Below are positions 51,835-64,000 of a stretch of DNA of 64,000 nt, piece by piece. The translations under genes were made by a program, and so were the position numbers. The stretch is from Valencia hispanica (lineage: Eukaryota; Chordata; Actinopteri; Cyprinodontiformes; Valenciidae). The stretch's first letter is position 1, and every line of letters starts with the position of its first letter. The DNA is taken from positions 12,488,081 through 12,552,080 of the forward strand of contig OY747712.1 of NCBI GenBank assembly GCA_963556495.2, read 5' to 3'. The notes under the pieces are model-generated. The model was not told the DNA's origin. It did not search any database and saw only the letters and a program-made list of their open reading frames with translations.

Positions 51835-53285
51835 CTGCTGAGTAGTAATGTAGTGCCCTGTGAGGGACTGGTGGCAACCTGACGAGGCTGGAGTGGCTGG
51901 ATGGAGACTAAAACCTTTTCCCCTTCTAGAATTAATGGTTATCCAAGTATGACTTGATCTCTAGAACTTTCCATGCGGCAAACCTTTCCTCAAAGCACTT
52001 TTAAGCTTTTCCTTTAAACTATGAATGACCTCTAAAGCAAAGACCACGAGTAATTGTTTTTTGTTTGTTTATAAAACCACATATGTGGTCCGAAGGAAAA
52101 AGTTTGGTAAAAACAAACAAACAAAATAAAGATTGCTACACAATAATTCAATGTTGAGATAATTTAGTTTACCGAAGTAAAAGAAAATATATACAACTGC
52201 CTTATTTCAGTAGTTTGCACTGATTAACCTAAGAAATTGTGTCTAGACGTGGGGAAACTGTAACATTGAATGGCTTGTAAGAAGGACAGTGATATGGTTT
52301 AATGCAACATGCCAGTGTCAAGTTTATGGGACAAGTTATGACTAGTGGAGTTATGCTGCCCTCATGTGGTGAAAGTCAGCAGAAATCTTTTCGACATACA
52401 GGTGAGTTAGGAGAGCAAAAGATAATCCAATATTGTTAATCCATGGCATTGATTAAAGTGTATTTTCCAACTTGCTGATTTAAAAACATAACAAATGTTG
52501 TGCTATATATATATATATATATTTGTAAAATACAAGGACATCAACAGCACAGAATGCCAGTAGAAGATTGATTTTAACAGTAAATTTTATATTTAAAATA
52601 TTTACTTCTCAACCCCAAACAATATTAAGACAAGAAAACACATAAAATAAGCCTAATGCATTCCCACAAAAACAACACAATAGCGTTCATAAACAAAAAA
52701 GTATACGGGAGTCATCAGATAACTCAAAATCTGATTATTAATCTGTTGAGAACAGAAATAAGGCTCCTACAATGAAATGGACATGATGTTCAGCCTTACA
52801 AAATAAAAATAAAAATATACATCAGCAAAGAATGTTGTTTCAGTAAAAAAAAAAAAAAAAAAATACAGTTTAAAAGCAAAAAACAGGTCAAGACATAGTC
52901 TCTGCTATTGAAGTATGTTCAGGAACAGTATTGCTCATAAAATCTGTAAAAAAAAACATATCCAGTGTTGCATGATGTCCAGTTAAACGAACAGAGGATT
53001 ATTTTCACTTTCATCCCAACGTAAAATCCATCCTTCAGCACACTCGTTTGAGTCATTAGTAATTAAATCTTTAAGTTGCGCTTTCATTACAACAATTTAA
53101 AGTTCATACAGCAGAAATGTGTTTCTTGTGAAATGCGAAAAAAAAAAAAACTTTAGTTATTGGCTTTTGAGTCAAGTGTCAAGTCAGATATGTTACTTGG
53201 ACAAGAAGCCCACAGAGGTAGGTTTTGCTCTTATTTAATGACAATAAAATGGTTTCTTAACCTCTTGTGAACATAAATCATTAAA
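51835..53285. other. AT-rich spacer
   Basis: No gene is supported. Contains a short (AT)n run (52506-52522) and a poly-A stretch (52845-52863). Confidence 0.45.
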
Positions 53286-53328
53286 TATCAGGGTAAAAAT
53301 ACTGAAAACAAAATTTAAACTGTAGAAT

Positions 53329-54120
53329 ATGAGTTCTCCCCCTCCCGGCCTTCCGCTGTCTAACCGCTTCGGTGCCCTGGAGCACGACTTTCCTCCTCTG
53401 GCCGTCCCTCCGACCGCACCGAAGCCCAGCAGTTCCGCAGGACCGCCGCCCATCCCCTCCCAGCAGCCGGAGCAGCAGTCGGATTCCGGTAGCCACCCAC
53501 GTCGCGCCAAACCCAGGACTACGACCGGGATCCGCCGAGGAGTGCTCAATTTCACCCCAAATCCACGGAACGCGCACCTCGGCGCCCACTAAACATCGCT
53601 GCAGTCCTGGGGAAGCCAAGCCGCCCAACATCCAGCAGGTCCTGGACAGCGAGGGATCCTCTGCTCACCATCAGCCTTCAGACCAGCCACCCACCACGCT
53701 CATCATTGGAGACTCAATAATCTGGCACATTAGGATGAGAGGAGCCGTTAATCTTTGTTTTCCGGAGGCTACGGCAAATTACATTTCTGAACAGATCCTG
53801 GACACCATCCGAAGCCACCCAACTGTGAGTAAAGTTATAATTCATGCTGGCACCAACGGCATCCGTAAACAGCAGTCTGAGCTCCTAAAGCAGGATTTTA
53901 TTCATTTGTTTAATCTTTTAAAAGACAAACACCTATCTGTTTTTATCTCTGGCCCCACTCCCACCATTGGTTTTATAGACAATTTTAACATTTTCTGGGG
54001 CAGGAGTCAACTGTTGGGGCGGACGGACTACATCTGAACAGACAAGGCACACATATGCTGGCATTAAGCCTGGCATACCCTCGTCCACCCCTGTCCACCA
54101 CAGTGTCTCCAGCTGCTCCT
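53329..54120 (+). pseudogene. L2-like ORF1 with SGNH hydrolase-like domain
   Basis: It begins MSSPPPGLPLSNRFGALEHD (53329) and continues in a second frame after a shift near 53580. The domain has LIIGDSIIWHIR (GDS catalytic-serine block) and KVIIHAGTNGIRK (GTN block), then GLHLNRQGTHML in a third frame (about 54025-54060), which would supply the DxxH-type end. L2/CR1 LINEs of fish are known to carry an esterase in ORF1. At least two frameshifts disable it. Confidence 0.75.
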
Positions 54121-54279
54121 GCCCTCTCTGCCCCCTCAACCACATCCTGATCTCCAGCTTGTCCCTGCTCCTTTAAACTCAGTCCTGATTTTAACAGTAA
54201 CTCACATATCGGACTTGGATCTTGCCCCACTTCTTTCATTCCTGTAAATATCAGCAGAGAGCGAACAAATAATCATTTA

Positions 54280-57120
54280 GTGAACAAATGCAACCCAAAT
54301 AATCTTAAACAGTTGCTAAAAATCCCACCTCCAGTAAATCATACAGTCACTCCATCTCCAACCACTATTAATATGGCACTTTTAAATGTTCGCTCTCTGC
54401 TGAATAAAACTTTTATAATAAATGATTTGATTTTAGACCATAAACTTCAAGGTTTATTTTTAACGGAAACATGGCTGAGTGCAGATGCTCCTGCTGTTCT
54501 TACAGAGGCCTCCCCACCTAATTTTAACTTTTCTTATTCAACCAGGAGTAGCCAGAGAGGAGGTGGAACTGCTTTTATAAGTTCATTAACCCTTTCCGCC
54601 AAACCTGTTTAACTTGATAATTTTCCACTTTTGAATATACTGCCTCTGTTTTTAGCACTCCTCCCATTTTATGTGTGACAGTTTATAGGCCTCCTAAAAA
54701 GAACGCACTTTTAATTCAAGAATTTTCAGAGTTTTTATCAATTTTGCACAACTCTTATGAACAAATAATTTTAGCTGGTGATTTTAATTTTTAAATATTT
54801 TTAATTATATGGATTTTAGTCAGCGTGTCATGCAGCCAACTCACAACAGAGGACACACCCTGGACTTAGTCATCACGTATTGCCTGTCCACTAGTGTGTC
54901 CTCTGTTGTTGACTTGGCTGTCTCTGACCACAACTGTGTGTTTTTTAAAATTACCTGTTTTATCCAAATAGAAACCTCTGTGAGAACTGTCAGGAAACGT
55001 CATCTAACCCCTGAAGTGGCTGCAGGTTTTCTTGAAGTTTTTAATAAGTTTCCTCCTGTACCTTTATCTGCCCCCTGTGATTTAATCGTGAATGATTTTA
55101 ACAGTAGGCTTCAATCCGCTCTCGACCTGCTGGCTCCACTAAAAGTTGTAAAAACTTATTCAAAACATACTATACCATGGAGAAATGAAAACCTTAAGAA
55201 ATTAAAGAGCTGCAGGGTGGCAGAAAGGAAATGGAGGAAAAACTAAATCACAATAAATCATCAGATATACATAGAACATCTCAAATCATACAATAACGCT
55301 GTAAGAAATTCCAGAAATGCATACCTCTCCAGAATCATCTCAGAACATAAAAATAATCCCAAAATTCTGTTTTCCACCATTGACAACATTCTCAATCATA
55401 CCTCTACTGGACTTCAGAAAACCCCCTCAAACACTCTGTGTGAGGAGTTTGCAAACAACTTCAGAGGAAAGGTAGAAACCATCAGATGTAATATTTTATC
55501 TTTTCAGAGTAACATGGTTTTAGACAAATCTGAGTGTGTGTCTCTACCAGAGGAAACGCTGGACAGTTTTGTCCTGGTGGAAGCTGGAACCCTTGATAAA
55601 GTTTTCTCCTCAGTGAGGCCCACTACAAGTGCCCTGGACCGGATTCCCACCCGGTTTTTTAAGCAATATTATGAATCTTTTAAAGACGAGATTTTAACCA
55701 TGATGAATTGTTCCCTTCAGACGGGGGTCTTTCCTGCCGCCTTTAAAGGGGCGGTAGTGAGGCCCCTGCTGAAGAAGAGCAATTTAGATTTTAATGATTC
55801 AAACAACTTCCGACCGGTATCTAACTTACCATTTTTAAGCAAAGTTTTAGAAAAACTTGTTTTAAATCAACTTAATGATTTTATTAACGCTCATAATGTC
55901 CTAGAGAAATTTCAGTCTGGTTTTAGGGTGAACCACAGCACAGAGACAGCTCTTTAAATTTTTTTAAATTATTTTAGATTAAATTATGATGCTCAGAAGG
56001 TGACAGTGTTGGTTCTACTGGATCTAAGCGCTGCCTTTGATACAGTGGACCACACTATTCTTTTAACCCGTTTAAAACAGTTTGGCCTCTCTGGTGCTGT
56101 TCATAAATGGTTCACATCCTATCTCACAGACAGGACTTTCATGGTAAGTTTAGATACCTGCTCCTCTAAGGTACACAAGATCACATGTGGTGTGCCCCAG
56201 GGTTCGATTTTAGGCCCAGTGCTTTTTAACCTTTATATGCTCCCTCTTGGCAGCGTCATCAGAAGACATGGAGTTAACTTTCACAGTTATGCTGATGATA
56301 CACAGTTATACATCTCCATGTCTCCCGATGACACATGGCCAATGGACGCACTTTTTAACTGCATTTTAGACATTAAATCCTGGATGGCAGAAAACTTTCT
56401 CCAGCTCAACCAGGACAAAACTGAAGTTTTAGTCATCGGTCCTGAGGCTCAGAGAGAGAAACTTTTACCAAAACTACAATCACTGTCTTTTAATCCTTCT
56501 CTACAAGTGAAGAACTTGGGCGTGATTTTTGACTCTGAACTGACTTTTATTCCTCACATAAAAATATTACTAAAATAGCTTTTTATCACTTAAAGAACAT
56601 CGCCAGAGTCCGCCCCCTTCTCTCTCTGGCCAATACGGAGACGCTGATGCATGCTTTTATCACCAGTAGGATTAATTACTGTAATGCCCTGCTTTCTGGT
56701 CTTCCCAAAAAGAGTATATCAGGTTTACAACTACTACAAAATTCAGCAGCACGTGTCCTGACTAAGACCAGGAGGCGGAAACACATTACACCTGTCTTAG
56801 AATCACTGCATTGGCTCCCCGTATGTTTTAGGATCGATTTTAAGATTATTTTAATAATTTTTAAGTGTCTTAATGGTCTTGGGCCTTCTTATGTTTCGGA
56901 ATTGCTTTTCCCATATGAACCTTCGCGGTCTCTGCGCTCCTCTGGCAGCCATCTCCTTGTCACCCCCAAAGTCAGGACACACACTCATGGTGAGGCGTCT
57001 TTCTGTTATTATGGCCCTCACTTCTGGAACAGGCTGCCAGAGAACCTCATGGCCGCAGAGAACGTTCATGTTTTTAAGAGCAGGCTCAAGATTCACCTTT
57101 TTAACATAGCTTTTAACTGA
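54280..57120 (+). pseudogene. L2-like ORF2 endonuclease/reverse transcriptase, broken
   Basis: Endonuclease part 54280-54612 (MALLNVRSLLNKTF, LFLTETWLSADAP, RGGGTAFI); SDHNCVFF at about 54926-54950; RT parts 55514-55957 (FRPVSNLPFLSKVLEKL, FQSGFRVNHSTETAL), 56000-56578 (VLLDLSAAFDTVDH, GVPQGSILGPVLFN, HSYADDTQLYISM) and 56647-57120 (ITSRINYCNALLSGLP, FWNRLPENL). The RT YADD box is intact but separated from the rest by stops and shifts near 54610, 54800, 55246, 55957 and 56576. Confidence 0.88.
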
Positions 57121-57764
57121 TTATTATTTATTAAATCTGTTTAATTACTCTGCATGTTTTGATCGAATGTCTTTTTAGCTTTAGCTGGCTATTTATCAAA
57201 TATTGTTTATCTGCTTTGTATTTTTATTTGATCATATCTTCTAATTGTTTTAATTTTAATATTTTAACTTATTTTAGTCTTCCTTCCAGTGTTTCCTCCG
57301 TGGGAGCCCTCTGCCTCGGGGGCGATGGTCGGCTGTGGCTGCCTTGGTGCTCTCCAGGTGGTGCTTGGGTGGAGGTGGGTGTACCAGCCCTTCCTCCTCT
57401 GGGTTCCCAGGGTCAGTGCCTTGGCTGCTGCTGTTGACCTGCTGCTGCCGATGTAGATGGCTCCCATGATGACGTTTCCTGGCTCATCTGTACTCAGCCC
57501 GTTTTGGTTTTGTCTATTGTTGCTTTTATGTGTGTTCGTGCATGGGAGATGGGGGGGTTATAGTTGTTGTTGAATGTTTTTTACTTTTGGGTTTTGGGAA
57601 AGGAGGGGGGGGGGGCGGGGATTGTGGGTCATTTTAATCTGTAAACCACTTTGAGAAATGTTGTTGTGGTTTGAAAAGCGCTTTATAAATAAAGTTTGAT
57701 TTGATTTTTGATTTATTTCAGGTCGCTACAACTCATATATATAGTTAAGTTACCACTGAAGATT

Positions 57765-57935
57765 TATGGGTGACTGTGGCTTAGTGGGTAGAGCAGTCGG
57801 GTTGTAATCAGAGGGTGGCAGGTTTAATTCCAGCTTCTGTCTGTCATATGTTACTCTGCTATGGACTAAAGCCCAAGTTGCCTATCATATTGGTGCATTT
57901 GTGAGTGCTTTGAGTGATCAGTATGGCTTGAAAAG
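57765..57935 (+). mobile_element. tRNA-derived SINE, degenerate
   Basis: GGTGACTGTGGCTTAGTGGG then TAGAGCAGTCGGGTTGTAATC, followed by GGTTTAATTCC as a decayed B-box and a body with TGGACTAAAGCCCAAGTTGCC. The A- and B-box order and spacing are tRNA-like and the body matches a common fish SINE. The B-box mutation (TTTAATTCC) and extra body exclude a working tRNA gene. Confidence 0.65.
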
Positions 57936-60900
57936 TTCAGACCATTAATCTGGATTTAAAATTGTTAGAATCTATATTTTTAAGTTCCCCCAACCTGTGA
58001 CTCAGTTTTTTGAGATTCATAGTTTGCACAACATAAAATTTTAGGTCACTGCTACCTATACATGGATAAGAAAAACTCAGGATTCAAAGTTCTTAGAGCA
58101 TGACATTTGAAGTCTCTACAACTTATAGTTGAGTTAAAAAAACTAATCCAAGTTGGGCAAACTCAAAAGCAAAACTTAAAAGTTCAAGTATAATTTTCTA
58201 ACTTCAAATTCTATTGAAGATTGTTGCCAACTTTTCTTTCTTTTCTTTCTTTTTTTTAAGTGTATTGAATCAGATGTTGAAGCAGAGCCTCATCTAAAAC
58301 TTGCAGGACACCAGCCGCTGAGGATTGGAGCTGGACACCCACAAATATTCCTACGACCTCTGGTGACCATGTTTTCAAATATGTTTTTCAAATTCTCCAT
58401 AAAAATGCAACTTATTGTTTTGATTGTTTCAACAATATATGTGCTTGTAGCTAATTACAAAACAACAGAAGCCTAATGTATTGGTTATGATAAAAATAAA
58501 AAAATACTCGAGGCACCCAGACGATGCTGGATGAGGACCTACATTTATCTTGTCACCATGCTCAGTGAGGAACTTTTTCTTTTAATTCCCTACAATCTCA
58601 TTTTAAGAAAACTGCAACAAAGAGGTGTTAGCATAGGATCTAAATGAAGGCAAGGTTGGAAACAGAACTAATGCAGTGACCAGGAACCAGGACCATGGGG
58701 AAGACGTCAGACTGAACCAAGGAGAGAGGGATGTATACTGAGGAAAGGTGACAGGTGGAAGAAGAGAGCATTTCGGTGAGAGTGTGGTGGTAAGTTTGGT
58801 TCCGATTGCCATTAAACACCAAAGAGACAGAGGGGTTCCAATGGAATGGACGGCAGAACAGAAACCAGAACAGGGCTGATCACGAGAGACTCAAAACCGT
58901 CAGAAAATATGGAAACACAGAAACAGGAGAAAAAGCGAACAGGTAGTAAAGAGAACACACAACAGAAAGGAACAGACTACAGATGAGAAACTCTGCAACT
59001 AAAAAACACAACTGGAACTATGTAAGAATCACCATATAATATATTATAATATAATCACCATATAAACAAAACTGAACACAAAGTGTTTCAAGTGTATCAT
59101 GACAAATTATCCTAAATACTAGTCAAAGTGAAACAAACTGGTTCCGGCCTCTACTCAGGCGCTTCATGCTGGCAAGTTAGTATCAGATAAACTTGGTAAG
59201 AGTAACAGGAATTTCAGATATGAAGTCAGTGATAAAAATCAGATAGTTCCAGTCAAAGAAAGGCTAGAAAATTCAGGACGGAAGACTTCCCGCATTCTGT
59301 CCTTGAGTTTCTGCCTGGGATTTCTGCTGATTTTTGATCTCCGCCCTTTCTTGGAAAACAGCATTCCTGTTACAATGAGACTTGTTTCAACTAGAGTCGG
59401 TAAGTTTTATTAGCGTGACTGTTCTCTGCGATCGAGTTTTCCTCTGCATGCTCGGCATCAATGAGGCAGGAAGGTTTTGAATCACTCATACTCCTCTTAT
59501 TTCACAACACAGCAGCTGAGGGAAAGTTTCAGGGCAACACAAACATGCATTTAGTTTCTCAGAATTTGGGCAAGTTTCCATAAATATGCATGTCTGTTTA
59601 TAATAAAGTATCATTGTTTTTGCCAGAATACTTGAGTTACTGATCATATATGGGGATATGAATGTTAAGACAGAAGAGGGGTTGAGTCACAGTGCTGGAG
59701 AAGGACACACCTCTCTCTCTAGTGCCCTAAAGCTACAGCATGTTACAGCATGTGGGGAAGGACACTGTCTCCCTTTTAATGTACCAGCAGAGACTCAAAG
59801 CAGCACAAGAGCCAGATATTTCCATCCGACGAAGATCACCGACAAGTCTCCCAAATTAGAGGTTAGTAATTCTGACTTTGTCTTTAATTTACTAGCTTCT
59901 ACCACCCTGTGCTTTGGCCACCTCTGAATTTGGGCACAAAGCGGATTTATTACAAATCAAAGTATGATTTTATATCAAGTATGTTAATACTTTCGAACTA
60001 CACTGATCCACTGTAAATATTTACAAGTAAAAATGAGTTCTTGCAGAGGATGTCAGTTGTAGTGTTGTGCCGCTTTAATGGCTTTAACATGACAGGTTTA
60101 CAGCAAAAGCCTAAAATTATTCATACTCTTGGCAGATTTAGGTTTAAAATAATTATGTAATATTACTAACATGTTTTTCTCTCACTGGGAGTAATATTAA
60201 CATTTTGGAGTGTCCCAGTCGCAGTCCCAACTTCAATCAGACAGAGTATCAGTGGAGGGAGCTGAAGATTAGAGTGATGGCATGAGAACTTCCAACCTCA
60301 ATGACCTGGAGCTCATCACCAAAGATAAACCGTGAAAACAGCAGCGGAAATATGGAAAAAGCAGCTCAGCAATTGTCAATACAGTGTTATTTGTGTAATG
60401 CCAATAAACATGTTTCCATTAACCATTGAAAAGGCTATAAATAATCTTTAACATGCATTTAATCATAGATACAGTTATTTTCCTAAATTGATACTCCTTT
60501 TACAATGTTTTATTGTCATTTGAGAGATGCTTTTCTCATTTCATATCAGAAACAAACTTATTGGTTGAACTGAAATAATTTGAAATTTAAATCTACCATG
60601 CTTATGAATAGTATTTTGGTTTAACCATATTTTAAAGCACTACTTACACACAGGCTAATTCAAAGAAAGAAAGTAAACTAATTAAATGACCCAGATGAAC
60701 AGCTTTCCTTCCTTTTACATATTTATTTACTGGTGAGGGTCAGATTATTTCCAACTCTAACTAAATCTGTCTTTAAACAGTGATAAACTATTTTATATAC
60801 AGATACACGCAGAAGCAGAATAATAAATTGTTTGGGTACCTGGGAATTTGTGTGGCATTTTTAATGAAGCCATAAGAGGAAAATAAATGCCTGTTCTTCT

Positions 60901-61700
60901 TTGAACACTGGACGCAGGAAATGAGTACTTAATGAGGAAATAAGAACTTCATGTCTCTACATCCCTCACTTTAATTGGTATGTTGTGGTCAGCCCAAAGG
61001 TCAAATCATCTCCGATCTACAACATTAACAAGAAAAATGAGGGTGAGACAAAATTTTGGGAGAACATAAAAAGGTTAATCACCAAAAAAACCAGTGTCGA
61101 AATACTTCTCTGACACACCGCTGCAACTTTTTTTTGCATGCTTTAGCCTGCTGCAGATATTTTAGAGATTACATCAGGTTAGCAGACATCTTCTGGTTCT
61201 ATAAACAAACCTTCCTCCATGATTTTATGATTTAACATGGTTTAAGGTCAAATTGCATCTTGTTTCAGTTTTCTTCTTCATCTGCTTCCTCCTCCAAGAC
61301 CTCTTTATACATTTTGTAGCAGAACCCAGACGTTTAAAAGGACAGAAAACATATTTTGGGGTAAATATAGTTAAGTGTTTTTTGTCCTGAATAAAAATAA
61401 ATAAATAGAAAATAAAGCATGGTACGTGAATATGTTGGGTTTGGGCTGCATAATGCAGAACAGGATTGATTTAATGATTATGAAAAGCTTGTGGGGTTTT
61501 CAGACAGAAGTCATAAAACTCTGGGGGTTTTTATTGGTTTGAAACTGTCACCAGTAATATTTGAGTAAATGTCTCTTTGCAAATTGTAGAAAAACCACAC
61601 CCTTTTAGCACCATTAGTAAGCTTCTGTCTGAGTGGATATTTGACCACTTTTCTTTCAGAAATTATTATTTTAAATAAATTGATTTCCCAGCCCGGATGC
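57936..61700. other. Intergenic spacer, no gene seen
   Basis: AT-rich with purine-rich stretches (58640-59000). ORFs such as 59658-59927 have no recognisable motif. No repeat ends were defined. Confidence 0.4.
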
Positions 61701-61739
61701 GGCTTTTGAGAACAGTCAAATGTTTAAAAGGATTAAGTT

Positions 61740-62290
61740 TGTGGCTCTGGGAAGGCCATTACTGGAGTTTCATATTTGCCTGCTTCATCTACTCCAGAAC
61801 CATTTTGATGAGTCTTTGGGATCATTGTGCTGTCACACAACCCTAATGCATCCAAGCTTTTACAATTGTGATGGTCAAATCTGAAAGTAGCCACCCATCT
61901 TTGTTATTATACCAACTTTGTGAAGTGCGCCTGGAATAGTGGCAACAAAACTGACCCAAAGAATAACACTTCCACCACCATGCTTCTCAGCTGATATTCT
62001 TTTCTTAGGACTGAAAGCCTCTTCTTGGTTCCTTCAAGCTCTTACCATGACTCAATGTTTGTCATGTCTAACAGTAAATGTTTCTTTTTTATTTCACTGT
62101 GGTTAAAGGTGCCACTTTTGACGCAGGTGCCAGTTTCTTGAGCGCCAGCCTCTCACTCCATATTGATGTTAAATGTGGACACCGGTTGTCCAGAAACGTT
62201 ATGGTATACGCTTCAGCCATGGTGGTTTCCTGGTTGTTCGTGATCATCTGAACCAATTTCCTTTCATCAGTGAGTGACTGCAGAGCCGGC
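61740..62290 (-). repeat. Tc1-like relic (probable)
   Basis: Phrases like 'cttccaccaccatgcttctcag' and 'gtgtgctgtcacac', 'gtttcttgagcgccagcc' resemble minus-oriented Tc1-type transposase DNA, but no frame survives. Low certainty. Confidence 0.3.
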
Positions 62291-62883
62291 CCAAGGCATT
62301 AATGAACTTAGCTGCTGCTTGGAGCCCACGAACCATCAAGGGCCTCCTCCTCCTCCACAGATATTACAATTTGTATATTTGTTTATTGAGAATGAAAACA
62401 CTATTAAATGTGATTTGACATCTTCAGGATAGATTAATTAAAAGATTCTAATTTGTATATAATTAAAGTTAAGATTTAAAGGAATTGTCAAGTTTGCTTT
62501 GTAAAACTGTTTTATTGTTTGAAAATTGCGCAGTTACAATATTTTCTTTGTGTTTGAGCTCATGTTTGCTCAAAAATACATCTCAGCACATTATAACCAA
62601 TTATCTGATTGCTTTAAAGCTCAGCCTGTAAAACTTGTCCCCCCTCTTCCATATTTCACCAAATCTGTATTGAAACAATGTTTGTGGTGGTGATGTTAAC
62701 AGGAAGAGGGGCCCCATACAACCATGGGCCAGTCCTAGATGAAAGCTTTGGTCATATGGTTGAAACTGAGATTCAACTGAGGGTTCCAGCACACTAATCA
62801 AATTCTTGTTTTTGTTCAACCCAGTGCAGTTGATTGTTGTTTGGTAAGAATTGTATATATTCTAACTATTTTCTTGTCTTTAG

Positions 62884-63449
62884 GATAAAATCAGTTTAGG
62901 ATGACAACAGCTAACAATGACACACTAGAGGAAGACAGTGTTGTGAGCTATGAGACCTCCACAGCCATCGGCGCCCTCATCCTCAGTCTGGTTTTCCTCC
63001 TGGGTGTCCCCGGCAACCTCTTCATTGTCTGGAGCATCCTGGCACGCACCAGGAAGCGCTCCGTCACCACCATCCTCATTCTCAACCTGGCGTGTGCAGA
63101 CAGCTTCCTCATGGCTCTCACCATCTTCTTCATCATCTACCTGGCAAAGCAGACGTGGATCTTTGGGTCCGTTATGTGTAAAGGCATCTTCTACTTGTGC
63201 AACGCCAACATGTACGCCTCCATCTTCCTGATCACGCTGATGAGCGTGCACAGGATGGTGGCGGTGCTGTTTCCACGGAAACTGTACCTTATAACCAGAA
63301 AGATTGTGACGAGGGTGATCCTGGTCATGTGGGTGCTGGTCATGGGGATTGCCACCCCCTCACTGGTGTTTCGAGAACTGGTAATTGAACCTGACGACAA
63401 CAATAAAACACGGATCGTGTGTGAGCCTAATCACACCTTGCCCACTCAC
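62884..63449 (+). CDS. ltb4r: Leukotriene B4 receptor-like GPCR, first coding exon
   Basis: The acceptor TTTTCTTGTCTTTAG ends at 62883, the ATG is at 62901, and the donor is CCCACTCAC|GTAAGT (63449|63450), encoding 183 residues in phase 0; the remainder lies beyond the window. Class A GPCR: extracellular sequons N6, N168, N177; TM1 about 22-47 with GVPGN; TM2 with LNLACAD; disulphide Cys 93 and Cys 174; TM3 with CNANMYASIFLITLMSVHRM; TM4 about 136-158 with ATPS. The closest recalled family is BLT1/BLT2 (shared WSIL, KRSVT, MYASvlLIT.MS, ATPvlayR). They bind the chemoattractant leukotriene B4 and signal through Gi. HRM (117-119) replaces the usual DRY/DRS. The coding intron in ECL2 differs from human LTB4R, which has an uninterrupted coding exon. 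Another chemoattractant-receptor family is possible. Confidence 0.72.
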
Positions 63450-63659
63450 GTAAGTCCATTATTTTTGCAAAGTGCAAAGCCTGTTTGATTTGAGCTTTCT
63501 ACTGCTATAAAATGAGTGAAGCTTGACATGTGCACATTTGATTATTCTATGATGGTGTCTGTGAAAACAGAAAACACCAACTGCTGGAAAAAAGATTCTG
63601 ATATGTGAGCATTAACTGGATCTAACATTTACTTTTATTGCCCAATAATCTGAATATTC

Positions 63660-63850
63660 TACGCAAGGCAACTTTATTTGTACAGCACGATTTCAACAAC
63701 AAGGCAATTCAAGGTGCTTTGGGTTATTTGGGGAGAACAACAGTAAAAGCATAAAATGCAACATTAGAGACACAAAACATATGACACATTTAAATATATG
63801 ACGTTCCACCTCTTATTCATCGCTTACTCAAAGGCAGCTCCAAACACATG
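63660..63850 (-). repeat. L2-like/dispersed fish repeat in GPCR intron
   Basis: 'ggcaactttatttgtacagc' then 'caacaaggcaattcaaggtg' and a segment to about 63850 match a very abundant fish repeat tail (GGCAAGTTTATTTGTATAGCA), in minus orientation, within the first coding intron of the GPCR gene. Confidence 0.6.
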
Positions 63851-64000
63851 ACTTTTTAGTTTTTATTTAATTCCTTGGCTGGATTTTGGAATCTATGCTC
63901 AGTAAATCCTCTATGCGTGTCAGTCAAGAGTCGTATAATTAGCATTCAGCGTCAATGAAATGCAGAATCATGAACAGTTATCTAAGGAAGCTGAGCCAAT

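Larger units (their letters stand above)
53290..57718 (+). mobile_element. L2-like LINE, near full length but decayed
   Basis: A two-ORF non-LTR element read on the plus strand, ending in GCGCTTTATAAATAAAGTTT and repeated TTGAT units. ORF1 carries an SGNH-esterase-like domain, ORF2 an endonuclease and an RT, all frame-broken. A GT-rich 3' UTR with a G/C run (57606-57620) precedes the tail. The 5' boundary is approximate. Confidence 0.85.

Noticed and set aside
57770..57840. A tRNA gene
   Set aside because: A- and B-box-like words are present, but the B-box is damaged, no acceptor stem closes, and a SINE body follows.
62950..63388. Several ORFs overlapping the GPCR exon
   Set aside because: Shadows of the receptor reading frame.

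Overview
This window is teleost fish genomic DNA. The genes are intron-bearing with GT-AG splicing, their proteins are vertebrate families, and much of the space between them is filled by transposable elements typical of ray-finned fish: Rex1/CR1-like and L2-like LINEs, Rex3/RTE-like 3' ends with GATG tails, Tc1/mariner, hAT and Harbinger elements, and tRNA-derived SINEs. The species cannot be fixed from the sequence alone, and family names for repeats rest on recall of typical sequences.

Three protein-coding genes are supported. At the left edge, on the plus strand, is the 3' part of a MYADM-family four-pass membrane protein gene (to 683). The centre (46328 down to 18396, minus strand) holds a complete nfatc4-like gene, a calcineurin-regulated transcription factor. 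I assembled it from 13 coding exons whose phases agree across every junction, giving 2673 nt and 890 residues. It includes the calcineurin-docking PSIQIT motif, serine-rich regulatory region, Rel-homology DNA-binding loop, IPT domain and the C-terminal end. One intron uses a GC donor. At the right edge, on the plus strand, is the first coding exon (62901-63449) of a leukotriene-B4-receptor-like GPCR, which continues through an intron beyond the window. NFATC4 and LTB4R are also near neighbours in human, so this looks like conserved linkage.

Layout: 1-683 myadm 3' end; 684-3245 its 3' UTR and spacer; 3246-6470 a LINE with an intact 981-codon endonuclease/reverse transcriptase ORF on the minus strand; 6470-18395 spacer rich in DNA transposons, including a CACATGTG palindrome array, a Harbinger transposase relic, two nested hAT-like elements and a Tc1 element with both ends; 18396-46328 nfatc4 with TE-filled introns; 46329-47800 its 5' flank; 47800-51840 a degenerate tandem tract carrying a three-deep nest of insertions; 53290-57718 a decayed L2-like LINE on the plus strand; 57719-62880 spacer with SINE and Tc1-like relics; then the GPCR exon.

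I found no bacterial-type system, CRISPR, operon or evidently novel gene cluster. The most notable items are the nested hAT insertions with exact 8-bp target duplications, the palindromic CACATGTG array, two long near-perfect hairpins, the intact LINE ORF, the GC-AG intron in nfatc4, and an unusual HRM motif in place of DRY in the GPCR.
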